NCBI RefSeq assembly: GCF_016316925.1
Contig: NZ_JAEEGB010000015.1
Coordinates: 89,497-153,496 of the forward strand
Origin: Clostridium aciditolerans
GTDB lineage: Bacteria > Bacillota > Clostridia > Clostridiales > Clostridiaceae
DNA: 64,000 bases
Reading direction: 5' to 3'
Shown here: one piece after another, positions 1-10,373 of the stretch
How positions within the stretch are numbered: position 1 is the stretch's first letter
Layout: every line of letters begins with the position of its first letter
Translations under genes and position numbers: made by a program
The notes under the pieces: model-generated
What the model was told of the DNA's origin: nothing
Databases searched by the model: none
Seen by the model: only the letters and a program-made list of their open reading frames with translations

Positions 1-2232
<2,232 letters not shown>

Positions 2233-2261
2233 TTGACTTTTAAGGGATTATACGTTATTAT
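2233..2261 (+). promoter_or_regulatory. SigA-type promoter of the CDF transporter gene
   Basis: TTGACT at 2233-2238 and TATTAT at 2256-2261 with a 17-base spacer. Transcription would start near 2268, just before the second palindrome at 2276-2289. Confidence 0.6.
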
Positions 2262-2275
2262 TATCTTATAATTTC

Positions 2276-2289
2276 TTATCAAGTGATAA
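2276..2289. promoter_or_regulatory. Palindromic operator candidate, downstream copy
   Basis: TTATCAAGTGATAA differs from the 2198-2211 palindrome at one base. It lies immediately after the predicted transcription start and before the ribosome site, where a bound repressor would block transcription of the efflux gene. Confidence 0.45.
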
Positions 2290-2316
2290 CAAATAATTTT
2301 AGGAGGAACTGTAGAA

Positions 2317-3234
2317 ATGAATGAAAAAACCAAGGTCGCAAGGCTTTCTATATTATCAAACTCAAGCCTTATCATAATGAAATTATTTGTTGGAGTTTTT
2401 ACTGGATCGGTAAGTATAGTATCTGAAGCCATCCATTCTACAATGGATTTAGTTGCAGCTATTATAGCTTATTTTTCTGTAAAAATTTCAAATAAACCTG
2501 CAGATGAAGACCATCCCTATGGACACGGTAAAGTTGAAAATATTTCCGGAGTAATAGAAGCCCTTCTTATCTTTGTAGCTTCTGTTTGGATAATAGTGGA
2601 GGCCATAAAAAAACTTCTTCATCCTGAGGCAGTTGAATCCATAGGTATCGGATTTATCGTTATGTTTATTTCCGCTGCAATAAATTACTTTGTATCAAAC
2701 AAGTTATACAAAGTAGCTAAGCAGGAAGATTCTATAGCTTTAGAAGCTGATGCTTTGCATCTAAAAGCAGATGTCTATACCTCTCTCGGCGTAGGAGTAG
2801 GACTATTATTAATCTGGATTACAAAATTACATTTTTTAGATCCAGTAGTTGCAATTATAGTTGCGATATTTATTCTAAAGGAGGCTTTTGATTTATTAAA
2901 AACCGCATTTAACCCTTTACTTGATGTAAAGTTATCTGATAGTGAAATTAGTATTATTGAGTCTACTATAAGTAAGTTTAAATCTGTTTACTGCGATTTT
3001 CACGATTTGAGAACAAGAAAGTCTGGAAATATAAAATATATAGATTTGCATCTTGTTTTTCCTGAAAATATGTCAATAAAGGCTGCCCATGATATATGTG
3101 ATAAAATAGAAGATGAGCTTGAGACCTCACTCAGGAATACAGAGGTTTTAATACATTTAGAATCCTGTACACATCAATGCCTTGTTTGTGAACACAAAGA
3201 AAATAATCATATAAAACAAAAATCACAGGAATAA
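2317..3234 (+). CDS. Cation diffusion facilitator (CDF) family metal efflux transporter
   Basis: Membrane antiporter of the CDF family that exports divalent metals (Zn, Fe, Mn or Co) in exchange for protons. At 305 residues it has the usual length: six predicted membrane helices in about residues 1-200, then a cytoplasmic metal-binding domain. Metal-site motifs are visible: HSTMD in helix 2, HPYGHGK in the following loop, and EADALHLKAD (H and D) in helix 5. The C-terminus carries a Cys/His-rich tail, CTHQCLVCEH, that may bind metal. The start follows AGGAGG. Flanking paired palindromes suggest metal-dependent repression. The metal cannot be assigned from sequence. Confidence 0.92.
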   Translation: MNEKTKVARLSILSNSSLIIMKLFVGVFTGSVSIVSEAIHSTMDLVAAIIAYFSVKISNKPADEDHPYGHGKVENISGVIEALLIFVASVWIIVEAIKKLLHPEAVESIGIGFIVMFISAAINYFVSNKLYKVAKQEDSIALEADALHLKADVYTSLGVGVGLLLIWITKLHFLDPVVAIIVAIFILKEAFDLLKTAFNPLLDVKLSDSEISIIESTISKFKSVYCDFHDLRTRKSGNIKYIDLHLVFPENMSIKAAHDICDKIEDELETSLRNTEVLIHLESCTHQCLVCEHKENNHIKQKSQE

Positions 3235-3255
3235 CCTTATTTATCCTGTGATTTT
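3219..3255. terminator. Bidirectional intrinsic terminator
   Basis: Perfect 12-bp stem AAAATCACAGGA / TCCTGTGATTTT with a 13-base loop. It overlaps the stop codon of the CDF gene and serves the convergent DUF1858 gene as well. Confidence 0.85.
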
Positions 3256-3263
3256 CGCTTTAA

Positions 3264-3461
3264 TTATTCACTTAATGAATTTAACGCTCTTAGCAGATTA
3301 TCAAGTTCTAGTCCGTGCACTTGAGCAGCCTGCTCTAAAGTTTCAGCTTGAGCTGAAGGACATCCAACACAGCCCATACCAAAGCTCATTAAAACTTCAG
3401 CATTTCTAGGATTTAATCTTATAACTTCTCCTATTGTCATATCCTTTGTTACTTTTTCCAT
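3264..3461 (-). CDS. DUF1858 small protein with a CxxC motif
   Basis: A 65-residue soluble protein that fills the whole DUF1858 domain (an all-alpha domain also found fused to hybrid-cluster and ScdA-like proteins). It carries the conserved TIGEVIRLNPRNAEVLMSFG stretch and a GCVGC CxxC motif, which in the family is linked to redox or metal/NO chemistry. The true function is unknown. The start follows AAGGAAGG. It is monocistronic, ending at the shared terminator, and has a short palindrome upstream. Confidence 0.85.
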   Translation of the reverse strand: MEKVTKDMTIGEVIRLNPRNAEVLMSFGMGCVGCPSAQAETLEQAAQVHGLELDNLLRALNSLSE

Positions 3462-3489
3462 AAGTAAATACCTTCCTTTTCACTTTTCT

Positions 3490-3508
3490 CATACTAAAAG
3501 TTAGTATG
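3490..3508. promoter_or_regulatory. Palindrome upstream of the DUF1858 gene
   Basis: CATACTAA, AAG, TTAGTATG: an 8-3-8 perfect inverted repeat about 30 bases before the start codon and just downstream of a TATAAT-rich tract. It could be an operator or a short 5' hairpin. Confidence 0.4.
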
Positions 3509-3609
3509 TGCCTTTATTATAAATTTATTATATTTTTATTTTAACTTAAATGCAAGAATGAACTTTTTTGTTAAATAGTAACCTTAATGATACTTACATA
3601 CCTAAAGTT

Positions 3610-4659
3610 CTATTTATTTATCATCTTGAATTCACTATTGGTTAATTTAAAATTATTTTTTAGCCCCTCTGTTACATAGACTCCCTTGTCTTTTGTTATA
3701 AATATTGCTTCTACTCCAGGTAAAGAATTCTTTACATACTCAGGCCCTTTTTCTAGCCCCTGGTAAAAAATATACTTAGTCATGGCATCTGCATCAAAGG
3801 ACACATCTGTTACAACAGTCACACTAGCTAATGAATTTTCCATAGGATATCCGGTAAAAGGATTTAATATATGATGATATTTTTTTCCGTTTTTCTCAAT
3901 ATATCTTTCATATATCCCTGAAGTTACTACAGTCTTGTTAGTAACCCCTAACGTACCTACAACTTCTCCTCTAGGTTCAAAAGGATTTTGTACCCCTATT
4001 TTCCATGGTTGACCATTAGGGCTATCATTTATTGTTAATACGTTTCCACCAAGATTTACAATTCCATGTTTTACTCCATATTGCTTTAAAACTTTTACAG
4101 CCTCATCTGCTGCAAATCCTTTCCCTATTCCACCTGCATCAATGGACATTCCAGGTCTCTTAAGCATTACTTTTTTATTTGCTTCATCTAGTGCTAAGTC
4201 TTTATATCCAACTAAAGCTTTTGCTGCATCTATTTCTGCTTGAGTTGGAACTTTAGCATTATCTGTTCCTATTCCCCAAAGCTTAACTAGCGGTCCTATT
4301 GTTATATCAAAGGCTCCCTTAGACTGCTCAGAATAGTATAATCCCTTTTTTATAACTGCAAAGGTATCATCGGATACTTTTACAAAATTCTTCCCTGCAG
4401 CATTTGCTACTGCATCAAATTCAGTTCCTTCTTTATTAATACTCATTTCATTTTCTATCTGTTTAATTCTTTGAAAAGCTTTATCAATTGCTTCATCTTT
4501 ATTACCATCGTAAACTTTTATTGTACATATAGTACCTAGCATATATTCCGTTTTTTCAGTTGGTGCAACATTTTTTGAACTACATCCTCCTAAAAATAAG
4601 GACATAATCATAAGATTAACTAATAATATAGAAAGTTTTTTTCTACTAAGGTATTTCAT
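3610..4659 (-). CDS. apbE: FAD:protein FMN transferase, lipoprotein
   Basis: Attaches FMN covalently to threonine of target flavoproteins such as RnfG or NqrC-type subunits on the outer face of the membrane. The 349-residue protein has a lipoprotein signal with the lipobox LFLGGCSS and an ApbE core: YMLGTICTIKVY near the start, SIDAGGIGKGFAAD (nucleotide and Mg site), VNLGGNVLTI, and the C-terminal motif DVSFDADAMTKYIF. Usual length. It follows cobU by 18 bases, so it may be co-transcribed with the cobalamin genes without sharing their pathway. Confidence 0.95.
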   Translation of the reverse strand: MKYLSRKKLSILLVNLMIMSLFLGGCSSKNVAPTEKTEYMLGTICTIKVYDGNKDEAIDKAFQRIKQIENEMSINKEGTEFDAVANAAGKNFVKVSDDTFAVIKKGLYYSEQSKGAFDITIGPLVKLWGIGTDNAKVPTQAEIDAAKALVGYKDLALDEANKKVMLKRPGMSIDAGGIGKGFAADEAVKVLKQYGVKHGIVNLGGNVLTINDSPNGQPWKIGVQNPFEPRGEVVGTLGVTNKTVVTSGIYERYIEKNGKKYHHILNPFTGYPMENSLASVTVVTDVSFDADAMTKYIFYQGLEKGPEYVKNSLPGVEAIFITKDKGVYVTEGLKNNFKLTNSEFKMINK

Positions 4660-4677
4660 TGTCTATCACCTTCTTTT

Positions 4678-5226
4678 CTATTTTAATTTTAAAGGAATTC
4701 CACATGAAACCAGATATGCTTCATCGCTTAATCTTGCTATAAACTGATTTATATGTCCTAGTATATCGCTAAAAATTCTTCCTAGTCTATGCTCTGATAC
4801 TAATCCCCATCCTACTTCATTTGTAACAATAACTAAATTTTTATTATTTTCTTTAGCTGATGCTATCATATTTTCTATTTCATTCTTTATACTAAAACTT
4901 AATCTTTCTATCTCTTCTTGATTCATGCTTTCAAAATCATAATTTTTATCGAACATTAAATTTGTTACCATAGTTCCTATACATTCTAACATCACATACT
5001 TATTCTTATCCTCTTTTAATATCTTATCCAATCCTTTGTATCCTTCATAAGTTTCCCATTTTGAATTTCTTTGTTTCTTATGTTTTTCTACCCTTTTTTC
5101 CATTTCCTTATCTGTTACTATTGCAGTAGCAATGTATAACACATTATCCTTATCTTCTAGTAATTTTTCTGCAAAAGTACTTTTGCCACTTCTGCTACCT
5201 CCAGTAACTAAAGTTATTTTTGACAT
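4678..5226 (-). CDS. cobU: Adenosylcobinamide kinase / adenosylcobinamide-phosphate guanylyltransferase
   Basis: Phosphorylates adenosylcobinamide and then transfers GMP from GTP, activating it for nucleotide-loop assembly of vitamin B12. The P-loop GGSRSGKS lies near the N-terminus; a His in the KHKKQR segment matches the position of the guanylylated His of CobU; NEVGWGLV is the conserved second motif. I place the start at MSKITLV because AGGAGCGG sits 5 bases upstream; an in-frame upstream ATG would add six unneeded residues. Length (182 residues) is normal. Next to cobS, with cobC further upstream. Confidence 0.93.
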   Translation of the reverse strand: MSKITLVTGGSRSGKSTFAEKLLEDKDNVLYIATAIVTDKEMEKRVEKHKKQRNSKWETYEGYKGLDKILKEDKNKYVMLECIGTMVTNLMFDKNYDFESMNQEEIERLSFSIKNEIENMIASAKENNKNLVIVTNEVGWGLVSEHRLGRIFSDILGHINQFIARLSDEAYLVSCGIPLKLK

Positions 5227-5256
5227 ATAATCCGCTCCTAACATTACTATTTCGTC

Positions 5257-6009
5257 TTATATTTTTAACATAATGGATATCAAAATTAATGTTAATATTT
5301 CCACCAGCTCATTATTCGCTCCAAGAGTATCCCCTGTTAATCCACCAATTCTTTTTTCGCAGAATAAGTTGAATATAAGGGATAAAATTAACGCAGCAAT
5401 TAATAAAATAACTATGTATCGTGGCGTCATCAATAATGCTAAAACTCCTAATGTAATTACTAAACCTATAATAAATTGGGCTATCCCAACATTACCAATA
5501 AAAAAGTTTCCTGTACCAGTACTTTTCGCAGTTTTTCCTTTAAACCCTAAAAACAATACTGAACACCTTGATATCATGGGCACTGCAATAATTGCTACTG
5601 AAAATTTTGGAACTATAAAAGAAAAGAGGGTATATTTAAGTAGTAAGTCCATAACCATAGCAATACAAGCATAAGTTCCTATTCTACTGTCTTTCATTAT
5701 TTCTATTATTCTATCGCTGCCCTTAAAAGCGAAAAATCCATCACAGGTATCTCCCAGCCCATCTATATGTATTGCGCCTGTTACTATAACGCCGACTATT
5801 AAAATTATAATTATCACTGCATCTATAGGAATAATATTCACAAGTAGCTTGTACACTACCCACTGAATTCCACCTACTACTAAACCGATTACCGGAAAAA
5901 ATATTGAGGCTCTTCTAAAGTTATCCTTTTCACAAGGCAAACTTATATTCACCGGAATCCTAGTTAAAAATTGAATCATCAATAAAAAATTGCATACAAC
6001 TTCTTTCAT
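5257..6009 (-). CDS. cobS: Adenosylcobinamide-GDP ribazoletransferase (cobalamin synthase)
   Basis: Integral-membrane enzyme joining adenosylcobinamide-GDP to alpha-ribazole (phosphate), the last step of cobalamin assembly. The 250-residue protein has several hydrophobic helices and the family signature HIDGLGDTCDGFFAF with its Asp cluster, plus GGLTGDTLGA near the C-terminus. The start follows GGAAGG by about 10 bases. It lies 30 bases upstream of cobU in the same direction. A palindromic repeat separates it from cobC. Confidence 0.95.
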   Translation of the reverse strand: MKEVVCNFLLMIQFLTRIPVNISLPCEKDNFRRASIFFPVIGLVVGGIQWVVYKLLVNIIPIDAVIIIILIVGVIVTGAIHIDGLGDTCDGFFAFKGSDRIIEIMKDSRIGTYACIAMVMDLLLKYTLFSFIVPKFSVAIIAVPMISRCSVLFLGFKGKTAKSTGTGNFFIGNVGIAQFIIGLVITLGVLALLMTPRYIVILLIAALILSLIFNLFCEKRIGGLTGDTLGANNELVEILTLILISIMLKI

Positions 6010-6077
6010 AATTATAGTGCCTTCCTTTCATATTAACTTCAATTCGTAATTTAAAAATAATACGACATAATTTTTTT

Positions 6078-6182
6078 AGAGGACAGAGGACAATTGACAG
6101 AGGACAGTGAAGGAGGATTTTTCGTAACATAGTGGAGAAAAATCCTCCTTCACTGTCCTCTGTCCTCTGTCAATTGTCCTCT
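6078..6182. repeat. Large palindromic element built from GGACA / CAATTG units
   Basis: Two 46-base arms (6078-6123 and 6137-6182) face each other across a 13-base loop. The inner 28 positions pair perfectly (the part carrying GAAGGAGGATTTTTC), as do the outer 8. In the 10 positions between, the same short units (GAGGACA, CAATTGACAG) occur in a different order in the two arms. It fills most of the cobS-cobC gap and codes for nothing visible. It looks like a mobile palindromic repeat rather than a simple terminator. Confidence 0.7.
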
Positions 6183-6185
6183 GAT

Positions 6186-6210
6186 AAAAATTTTGCATCG
6201 CAAAATTTTT
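6186..6210. terminator. AT-rich perfect hairpin next to the palindromic element
   Basis: AAAAATTTTGC, ATC, GCAAAATTTTT: an 11-bp perfect stem with a 3-base loop. It could terminate cobC transcription or belong to the neighbouring palindromic element. Confidence 0.45.
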
Positions 6211-6256
6211 AGTTTACGACTTGCAGGTTTTTAAGTTAACTTTCTTGTTAGTTTCT

Positions 6257-6844
6257 CTAAACATGAGTTATACTATCTATGTACAGATTACCATATTCGT
6301 ATTTTATAATACTTATATCTCCGTTATTTGAGCCAAAGTTCCAGAAATAATCTATATTTCCGCCAAGTATATAACAATACACTGATCTTATAACCCCTCC
6401 ATGAGTCACAATAAGTATATTGTCATCCTCTAGTTTTAGGATATCATCCATAAAACTTTTAACTCTTTCAAAGACTTGTATACAACTCTCACCCTCAGGT
6501 GGAGAAGCATTTTTCCAATCTTCACACCATGCCTTCCATTCCTTTGGATAAAGCTGCTTTAATTCTTCATGGCCTTTACCTTCGAATTCGCCAAAGTCTC
6601 TTTCATTTATTCTCATATCAGTTATTAATTTATACTGCTTATTTTTTAATAGAATTTCAGCTGTATTTACTGATCTTTTCTTCTCACTTACATATACTTT
6701 GTTAAAGCTTACATCCTTTAATAATTCTCTTGCTTTTTCTGCTTGTAAAATACCTTCTTTAGTAAGCTCTACATCCAAACTACCATAATAACATTTACTT
6801 TTATTTTTTTCAGTTTCACCATGTCTTACAAAATATAAATTCAT
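6257..6844 (-). CDS. cobC: Histidine phosphatase family protein, probable alpha-ribazole phosphatase
   Basis: A phosphoglycerate-mutase-like phosphatase; beside cobS and cobU the likely role is dephosphorylating alpha-ribazole 5'-phosphate for B12 assembly. The catalytic motif RHGET is at residues 7-11 of the chosen start, and the second His is in VTHGGVIRS. The ATG at 6844 is preferred to an upstream in-frame GTG because GGAG lies 8 bases before the ATG and would overlap the GTG. About 195 residues, normal length. The phosphatase fold is certain; the substrate is inferred from context. Confidence 0.85.
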   Translation of the reverse strand: MNLYFVRHGETEKNKSKCYYGSLDVELTKEGILQAEKARELLKDVSFNKVYVSEKKRSVNTAEILLKNKQYKLITDMRINERDFGEFEGKGHEELKQLYPKEWKAWCEDWKNASPPEGESCIQVFERVKSFMDDILKLEDDNILIVTHGGVIRSVYCYILGGNIDYFWNFGSNNGDISIIKYEYGNLYIDSITHV

Positions 6845-6907
6845 GTAAATCACTCCAGTTCTACCTTCTTAATTATATAAAAAATATTATAAATATACAA
6901 ACTTAAT

Positions 6908-6938
6908 AAAGGCTGCTAGCACATTGCTAGCAACCTTT
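6908..6938 (-). terminator. Intrinsic terminator of the larA-like gene
   Basis: Stem AAAGG-C-TGCTAGC / GCTAGCA-A-CCTTT with loop ACATT, followed on the minus strand by a T-rich run. It lies just after the larA stop. Confidence 0.8.
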
Positions 6939-6954
6939 ACTTTATATTAAATAC

Positions 6955-8196
6955 CTAATCTGGTAATGTAGACCCTCCAAAAGGCATAAGTATTACTTTA
7001 GCATTATCACTTTTTTCATTAAAAGCTGCATCTACAGCACTTTGAACATCTGAAAAAGGCTCCATAAATATACTTCTTACAAAATCCGGCTCCAATTCAG
7101 AAACTAAGAATATCTTAGCTTTCTTTAAAATCATAGCTATCGCCGCTGCTTTGTGGCCTCCAAGCTGAAAGTTTCTTTTAATTTCTTCAATCATATCTTC
7201 AGATTTCTCAAAGCTCAACATCCATTGCTCAAACACTTTCTCTCCTAGCCCTTCTTTACAAGAAGCTACTAATATTATTATTCCTCCATCTTTTACTGCA
7301 TGTTTTGAATTATCTAATGCTTTTTGCGCTTGATATAAGTTTAAATCCTTAGGGTATCCTCCTGGAGTAGTGATAACTATATCAGCCTTCTCCTTTATAT
7401 TTATCTTATAAAAGCTGTCTAAAAATCTGCATCCTTCTCTATGAGCATCTATATAATGTCCTGCTACTGCTTTAATTATTTTCTTGCTGCTGTCTAGAAC
7501 TACATTTACTATAAAATCTATAGGAACAAATTTTTCTACAGCATCTATATCAATTCTTACTGGGTTAGTCTCTATATTTCCTGTTCTTGCCTCTTCTTCT
7601 ACCATTCTGCTGTGATTTGCTTGAATTGCAGCTCTTGTAGAAACTCCAGGCATTATTGCCTTAGCGCCTCCGCTATAGCCTGCAAAATAATGATATTCTA
7701 TGTTTCCAAGGCATATTCTTCTATCAGCCTTTGCTACCTCTTTATTTATATCTACCGGTGTTCCGTTTGCCGTTATTCCTAAGTGTACGTATTCTGTTGA
7801 ATTGCTATCTATGCACTCTATTCTTTCATAAATTTCTTCTCCAACTAGATATTTTTTTTCATCTTCTGTGTGAGCTCTATGACTTCCAAGAGCAAATACT
7901 ATTGTAATATTTTCATCCTTTATTCCCGCACTGTTAAGTTCCTCTATAACTACAGGAAGTACTGTTTTACTTGGCATAGGTCTTGTTATATCACTAGTTA
8001 CTATTACAACATTTTCTCCAGCTCTAACAATATTCTTTAATTTACTAGAACTTATGGGATTGTCCATTGCTCTTCTAACTTCTTCTACACCAGTTAAATC
8101 AAGCCCAACCTCATTTGGAAGTAATATATTGGATACATTTTTTTCATCTATATTAAATTTTAATTTACCTTTTCCAAAGCCAAAGCTATACTCCAT
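6955..8196 (-). CDS. larA: LarA-family nickel-pincer 2-hydroxyacid racemase/epimerase
   Basis: Homologue of lactate racemase LarA, which uses a nickel-pincer nucleotide to racemise 2-hydroxyacids. At 413 residues it has the family length. Key residues line up with LarA: D69-R72 in SDITRP, a His in ALGSHRAH (106/109), H169 in EYHYFAG, K179 in GGAKAIMPG (the lysine that anchors the cofactor) and H195 in QANHSR; the spacings 169-179-195 match the 174-184-200 of the Lactobacillus enzyme. Known family members act on lactate, malate, other hydroxyacids or gluconate. The maturation genes larB, larC and larE are not in this window. It sits just past the iol operon terminator, so read-through could link it to the island, where I infer a D-/L-malate racemase role. 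Confidence 0.88.
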   Translation of the reverse strand: MEYSFGFGKGKLKFNIDEKNVSNILLPNEVGLDLTGVEEVRRAMDNPISSSKLKNIVRAGENVVIVTSDITRPMPSKTVLPVVIEELNSAGIKDENITIVFALGSHRAHTEDEKKYLVGEEIYERIECIDSNSTEYVHLGITANGTPVDINKEVAKADRRICLGNIEYHYFAGYSGGAKAIMPGVSTRAAIQANHSRMVEEEARTGNIETNPVRIDIDAVEKFVPIDFIVNVVLDSSKKIIKAVAGHYIDAHREGCRFLDSFYKINIKEKADIVITTPGGYPKDLNLYQAQKALDNSKHAVKDGGIIILVASCKEGLGEKVFEQWMLSFEKSEDMIEEIKRNFQLGGHKAAAIAMILKKAKIFLVSELEPDFVRSIFMEPFSDVQSAVDAAFNEKSDNAKVILMPFGGSTLPD

Positions 8197-8274
8197 AAAT
8201 AACTCTCCTCATCAATTAATTTAATACAAATTTTATAAAATTTTACATTTAACTTGTCATAAAGTTTAAAAATA

Positions 8275-8319
8275 AACAGTAGAGGCAGGCTCAAAGCTAT
8301 TGAGTCTAAATCTACTGTT
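8275..8319 (-). terminator. Terminator or leaky attenuator at the end of the inositol operon
   Basis: Outer stem AACAGTAGA (8275-8283) / TCTACTGTT (8311-8319), with an inner pairing CTCAA / TTGAG. On the minus strand it is followed by TATTTTTAAAC. It separates iolG from larA. Confidence 0.7.
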
Positions 8320-8338
8320 ATTTATACAATTATATTAT

Positions 8339-9349
8339 TTACTCTTCAATTCTTACTGGTCTTCCTTCTTCATAGGATTTTTTTGCAGCAATCGCTATAA
8401 TTACTGGCTTTAATCCATCAATACCTTCAACTGGTGTTGGAGTATCATTTTTTATTGCATCAAAGAACTGCTTTAACTCCTCAACAAATGAATCCTTGTA
8501 TCTTTCAAGGAAGAAGTATTTAGGCTTATCACTAAATACGCCTTCTGCTGTACTGAGTACTGCTGAAGTTGGAGCATCATTGCTAACAGTTACGCCTCCC
8601 TTTGATCCAAATACTTCTACTCTTTGGTCATATCCATATGCAGCTCTTCTGCTATTATCAATAATACCTATAGCACCATTTTTAAACTTTAGTGTAATCA
8701 AAGCTGTATCTACATCTCCTGCTTCTCCGATTGCAGGATCTACAAGTACTGCAGCATTAGTATATACCTCTGTTACTTCACTTCCTGATAAATATCTAAC
8801 CATATCGAAATCGTGAATAGTCATATCTAAGAACATTCCTCCAGATACTCTAGCGTATTCAGCTGAAGGTGGTTCTGGATCCCTTGAAGTAACCTTAATT
8901 ATATGTGGATCACCAATCTTGCCTTCTTTAACATATTCACGAACTTTGCTAAAGTTATGATCAAAACGTCTATTAAAACCAACTTGATACTTAACTCCTG
9001 CCTTTTTAACAGCATCTAATGCTGCAGCTATTCTATCAAGGTCATAGTCTATAGGTTTTTCACAGAAAATATGTTTTCCAGCATTAGCAGCTTCTATGGA
9101 TATAGGCGAATGTGTATTTGTAGATGAACATATTAAAACAGTATTTATTTCTGAATCATTTAGTATATCATGATAATCTGAATATACATTTTCTATCCCT
9201 AAGTTTGCAGCCCAATCTTTTATATTGTCAGCATATACATCTGCAATAGCCTTAACTTTAACATCTACAAAATTATTAATTACATTCTCCGCATGAAGTT
9301 TTCCTATTCTTCCAGCTCCAATAATACCAAGTACAATTTTCTTATCCAT
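8339..9349 (-). CDS. iolG: Inositol 2-dehydrogenase (Gfo/Idh/MocA family)
   Basis: Oxidises myo-inositol to 2-keto-myo-inositol (scyllo-inosose) with NAD+. The N-terminal Rossmann motif GIIGAGRIG, the catalytic EKPID motif and the C-terminal GMFLDMTIHDFDMVRYL stretch (with the conserved Asp and His) are all present; 336 residues. The ATG at 9349 is chosen because AGGAGAG lies 7 bases upstream; an in-frame TTG two codons earlier is less likely. Last gene before the 8275-8319 terminator and downstream of iolE. The family also holds other sugar dehydrogenases, but the iolBDE company makes iolG likely. Confidence 0.9.
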   Translation of the reverse strand: MDKKIVLGIIGAGRIGKLHAENVINNFVDVKVKAIADVYADNIKDWAANLGIENVYSDYHDILNDSEINTVLICSSTNTHSPISIEAANAGKHIFCEKPIDYDLDRIAAALDAVKKAGVKYQVGFNRRFDHNFSKVREYVKEGKIGDPHIIKVTSRDPEPPSAEYARVSGGMFLDMTIHDFDMVRYLSGSEVTEVYTNAAVLVDPAIGEAGDVDTALITLKFKNGAIGIIDNSRRAAYGYDQRVEVFGSKGGVTVSNDAPTSAVLSTAEGVFSDKPKYFFLERYKDSFVEELKQFFDAIKNDTPTPVEGIDGLKPVIIAIAAKKSYEEGRPVRIEE

Positions 9350-9383
9350 AATCAATCTCTCCTATCAACATTTAGAATTTAGT

Positions 9384-9420
9384 ATCTCTTATATAAAAAG
9401 ATTCTTTACATATAAGAGAT
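9384..9420 (-). other. Intercistronic stem-loop between iolE and iolG
   Basis: Perfect 11-bp stem ATCTCTTATAT / ATATAAGAGAT with a 15-base loop. No T-run follows on the transcript strand, so an mRNA stability or processing role is more likely than termination. Confidence 0.55.
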
Positions 9421-9446
9421 CTGCTTGGAATATTTTTATCTAAATA

Positions 9447-10343
9447 CTATAGACCTGTCTTTTCTGCTATAAATTTTCTTGCTTTTATAGCATATTCTAA
9501 TGGATTAGCTTTAGCAGGATCTTGTTCTGCTTCAACGACAAACCAACCTTCATAATTATTTTCATCTAGAATCTTAAATAGTGTATCGTAATCTATCATT
9601 CCGTCTCCTGGAACTGTGAATACTCCAGCTTTAACTGCATTTAAGAAGCTCATTTCTTCGCTCTTTACTGTATCTATTATTTCTTTTCTTATATCTTTTA
9701 AATGTACATGCTTAATTCTGTTTATATACTTCTTTAGAACCACCTCTGGATTTACATCCGAGAAAGTAAGATGTCCTGTATCGAAAAGTAAATATACTAG
9801 ATTAGAGTCTGTCATCTCCATAAGTTTGTCTATTTCTTCTAAAGTTTGTACACCAGTACCCATATGGTGGTGATAAACTATCTTCATACCTTCTTGTGCT
9901 GCAAGTTTGCCTAACTCTTCTAGCCCTTTTGCAAGCTTGTTCCACTCTTCCTCTGTAAAGTGCGGCTTCTTGCTTAGAACTGGAGTATCCATCATACCTT
10001 GAATACTGTGTCCTTGCTCCGATACAACTATTACTTTTGCACCCATAGCATTAAGGAAATCTCTATGTTTTATAAATTCAATTACAGTCTCTTCTAGTGG
10101 TTTTGTAGTTAAGAATGAACTAAACCAGGCACTAGCTATATTTATCCCTCTTAAGTTTAAAGCCTTCTTTAATACTTCTGTATCTCTTGGATATTTGTTA
10201 CCTACTTCACTTCCTGTAAAGCCAGCTAAAGCCATTTCACTAACACATTGCTCAAAAGTATTTTCTCCTCCAAGCTCGGGCATATCATCATTTGTCCATG
10301 CTATAGGAGCTATTCCCAATTTCACTTTATTTTTATCTAACAT
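9447..10343 (-). CDS. iolE: Myo-inosose-2 dehydratase
   Basis: Dehydrates 2-keto-myo-inositol to 3D-(3,5/4)-trihydroxycyclohexane-1,2-dione, the second step of inositol breakdown. A 298-residue TIM-barrel of the xylose isomerase-like superfamily. It opens [20 protein letters not shown], typical of IolE, and metal-ligand regions are visible: [24 protein letters not shown] and [10 protein letters not shown]. It lies 30 bases after iolD. Length and motifs match the family. Confidence 0.95.
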   Translation of the reverse strand: MLDKNKVKLGIAPIAWTNDDMPELGGENTFEQCVSEMALAGFTGSEVGNKYPRDTEVLKKALNLRGINIASAWFSSFLTTKPLEETVIEFIKHRDFLNAMGAKVIVVSEQGHSIQGMMDTPVLSKKPHFTEEEWNKLAKGLEELGKLAAQEGMKIVYHHHMGTGVQTLEEIDKLMEMTDSNLVYLLFDTGHLTFSDVNPEVVLKKYINRIKHVHLKDIRKEIIDTVKSEEMSFLNAVKAGVFTVPGDGMIDYDTLFKILDENNYEGWFVVEAEQDPAKANPLEYAIKARKFIAEKTGL

Positions 10344-10373
10344 ATCTTATCCCATCCCATCCTTGCCTTATTT

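Noticed and set aside
6955-8196. Lactate racemase proper
   Set aside because: LarA relatives act on several hydroxyacids; no lactate utilisation genes or larB/C/E are nearby, while malate is the expected intermediate of the adjacent operon. Kept only as an alternative.
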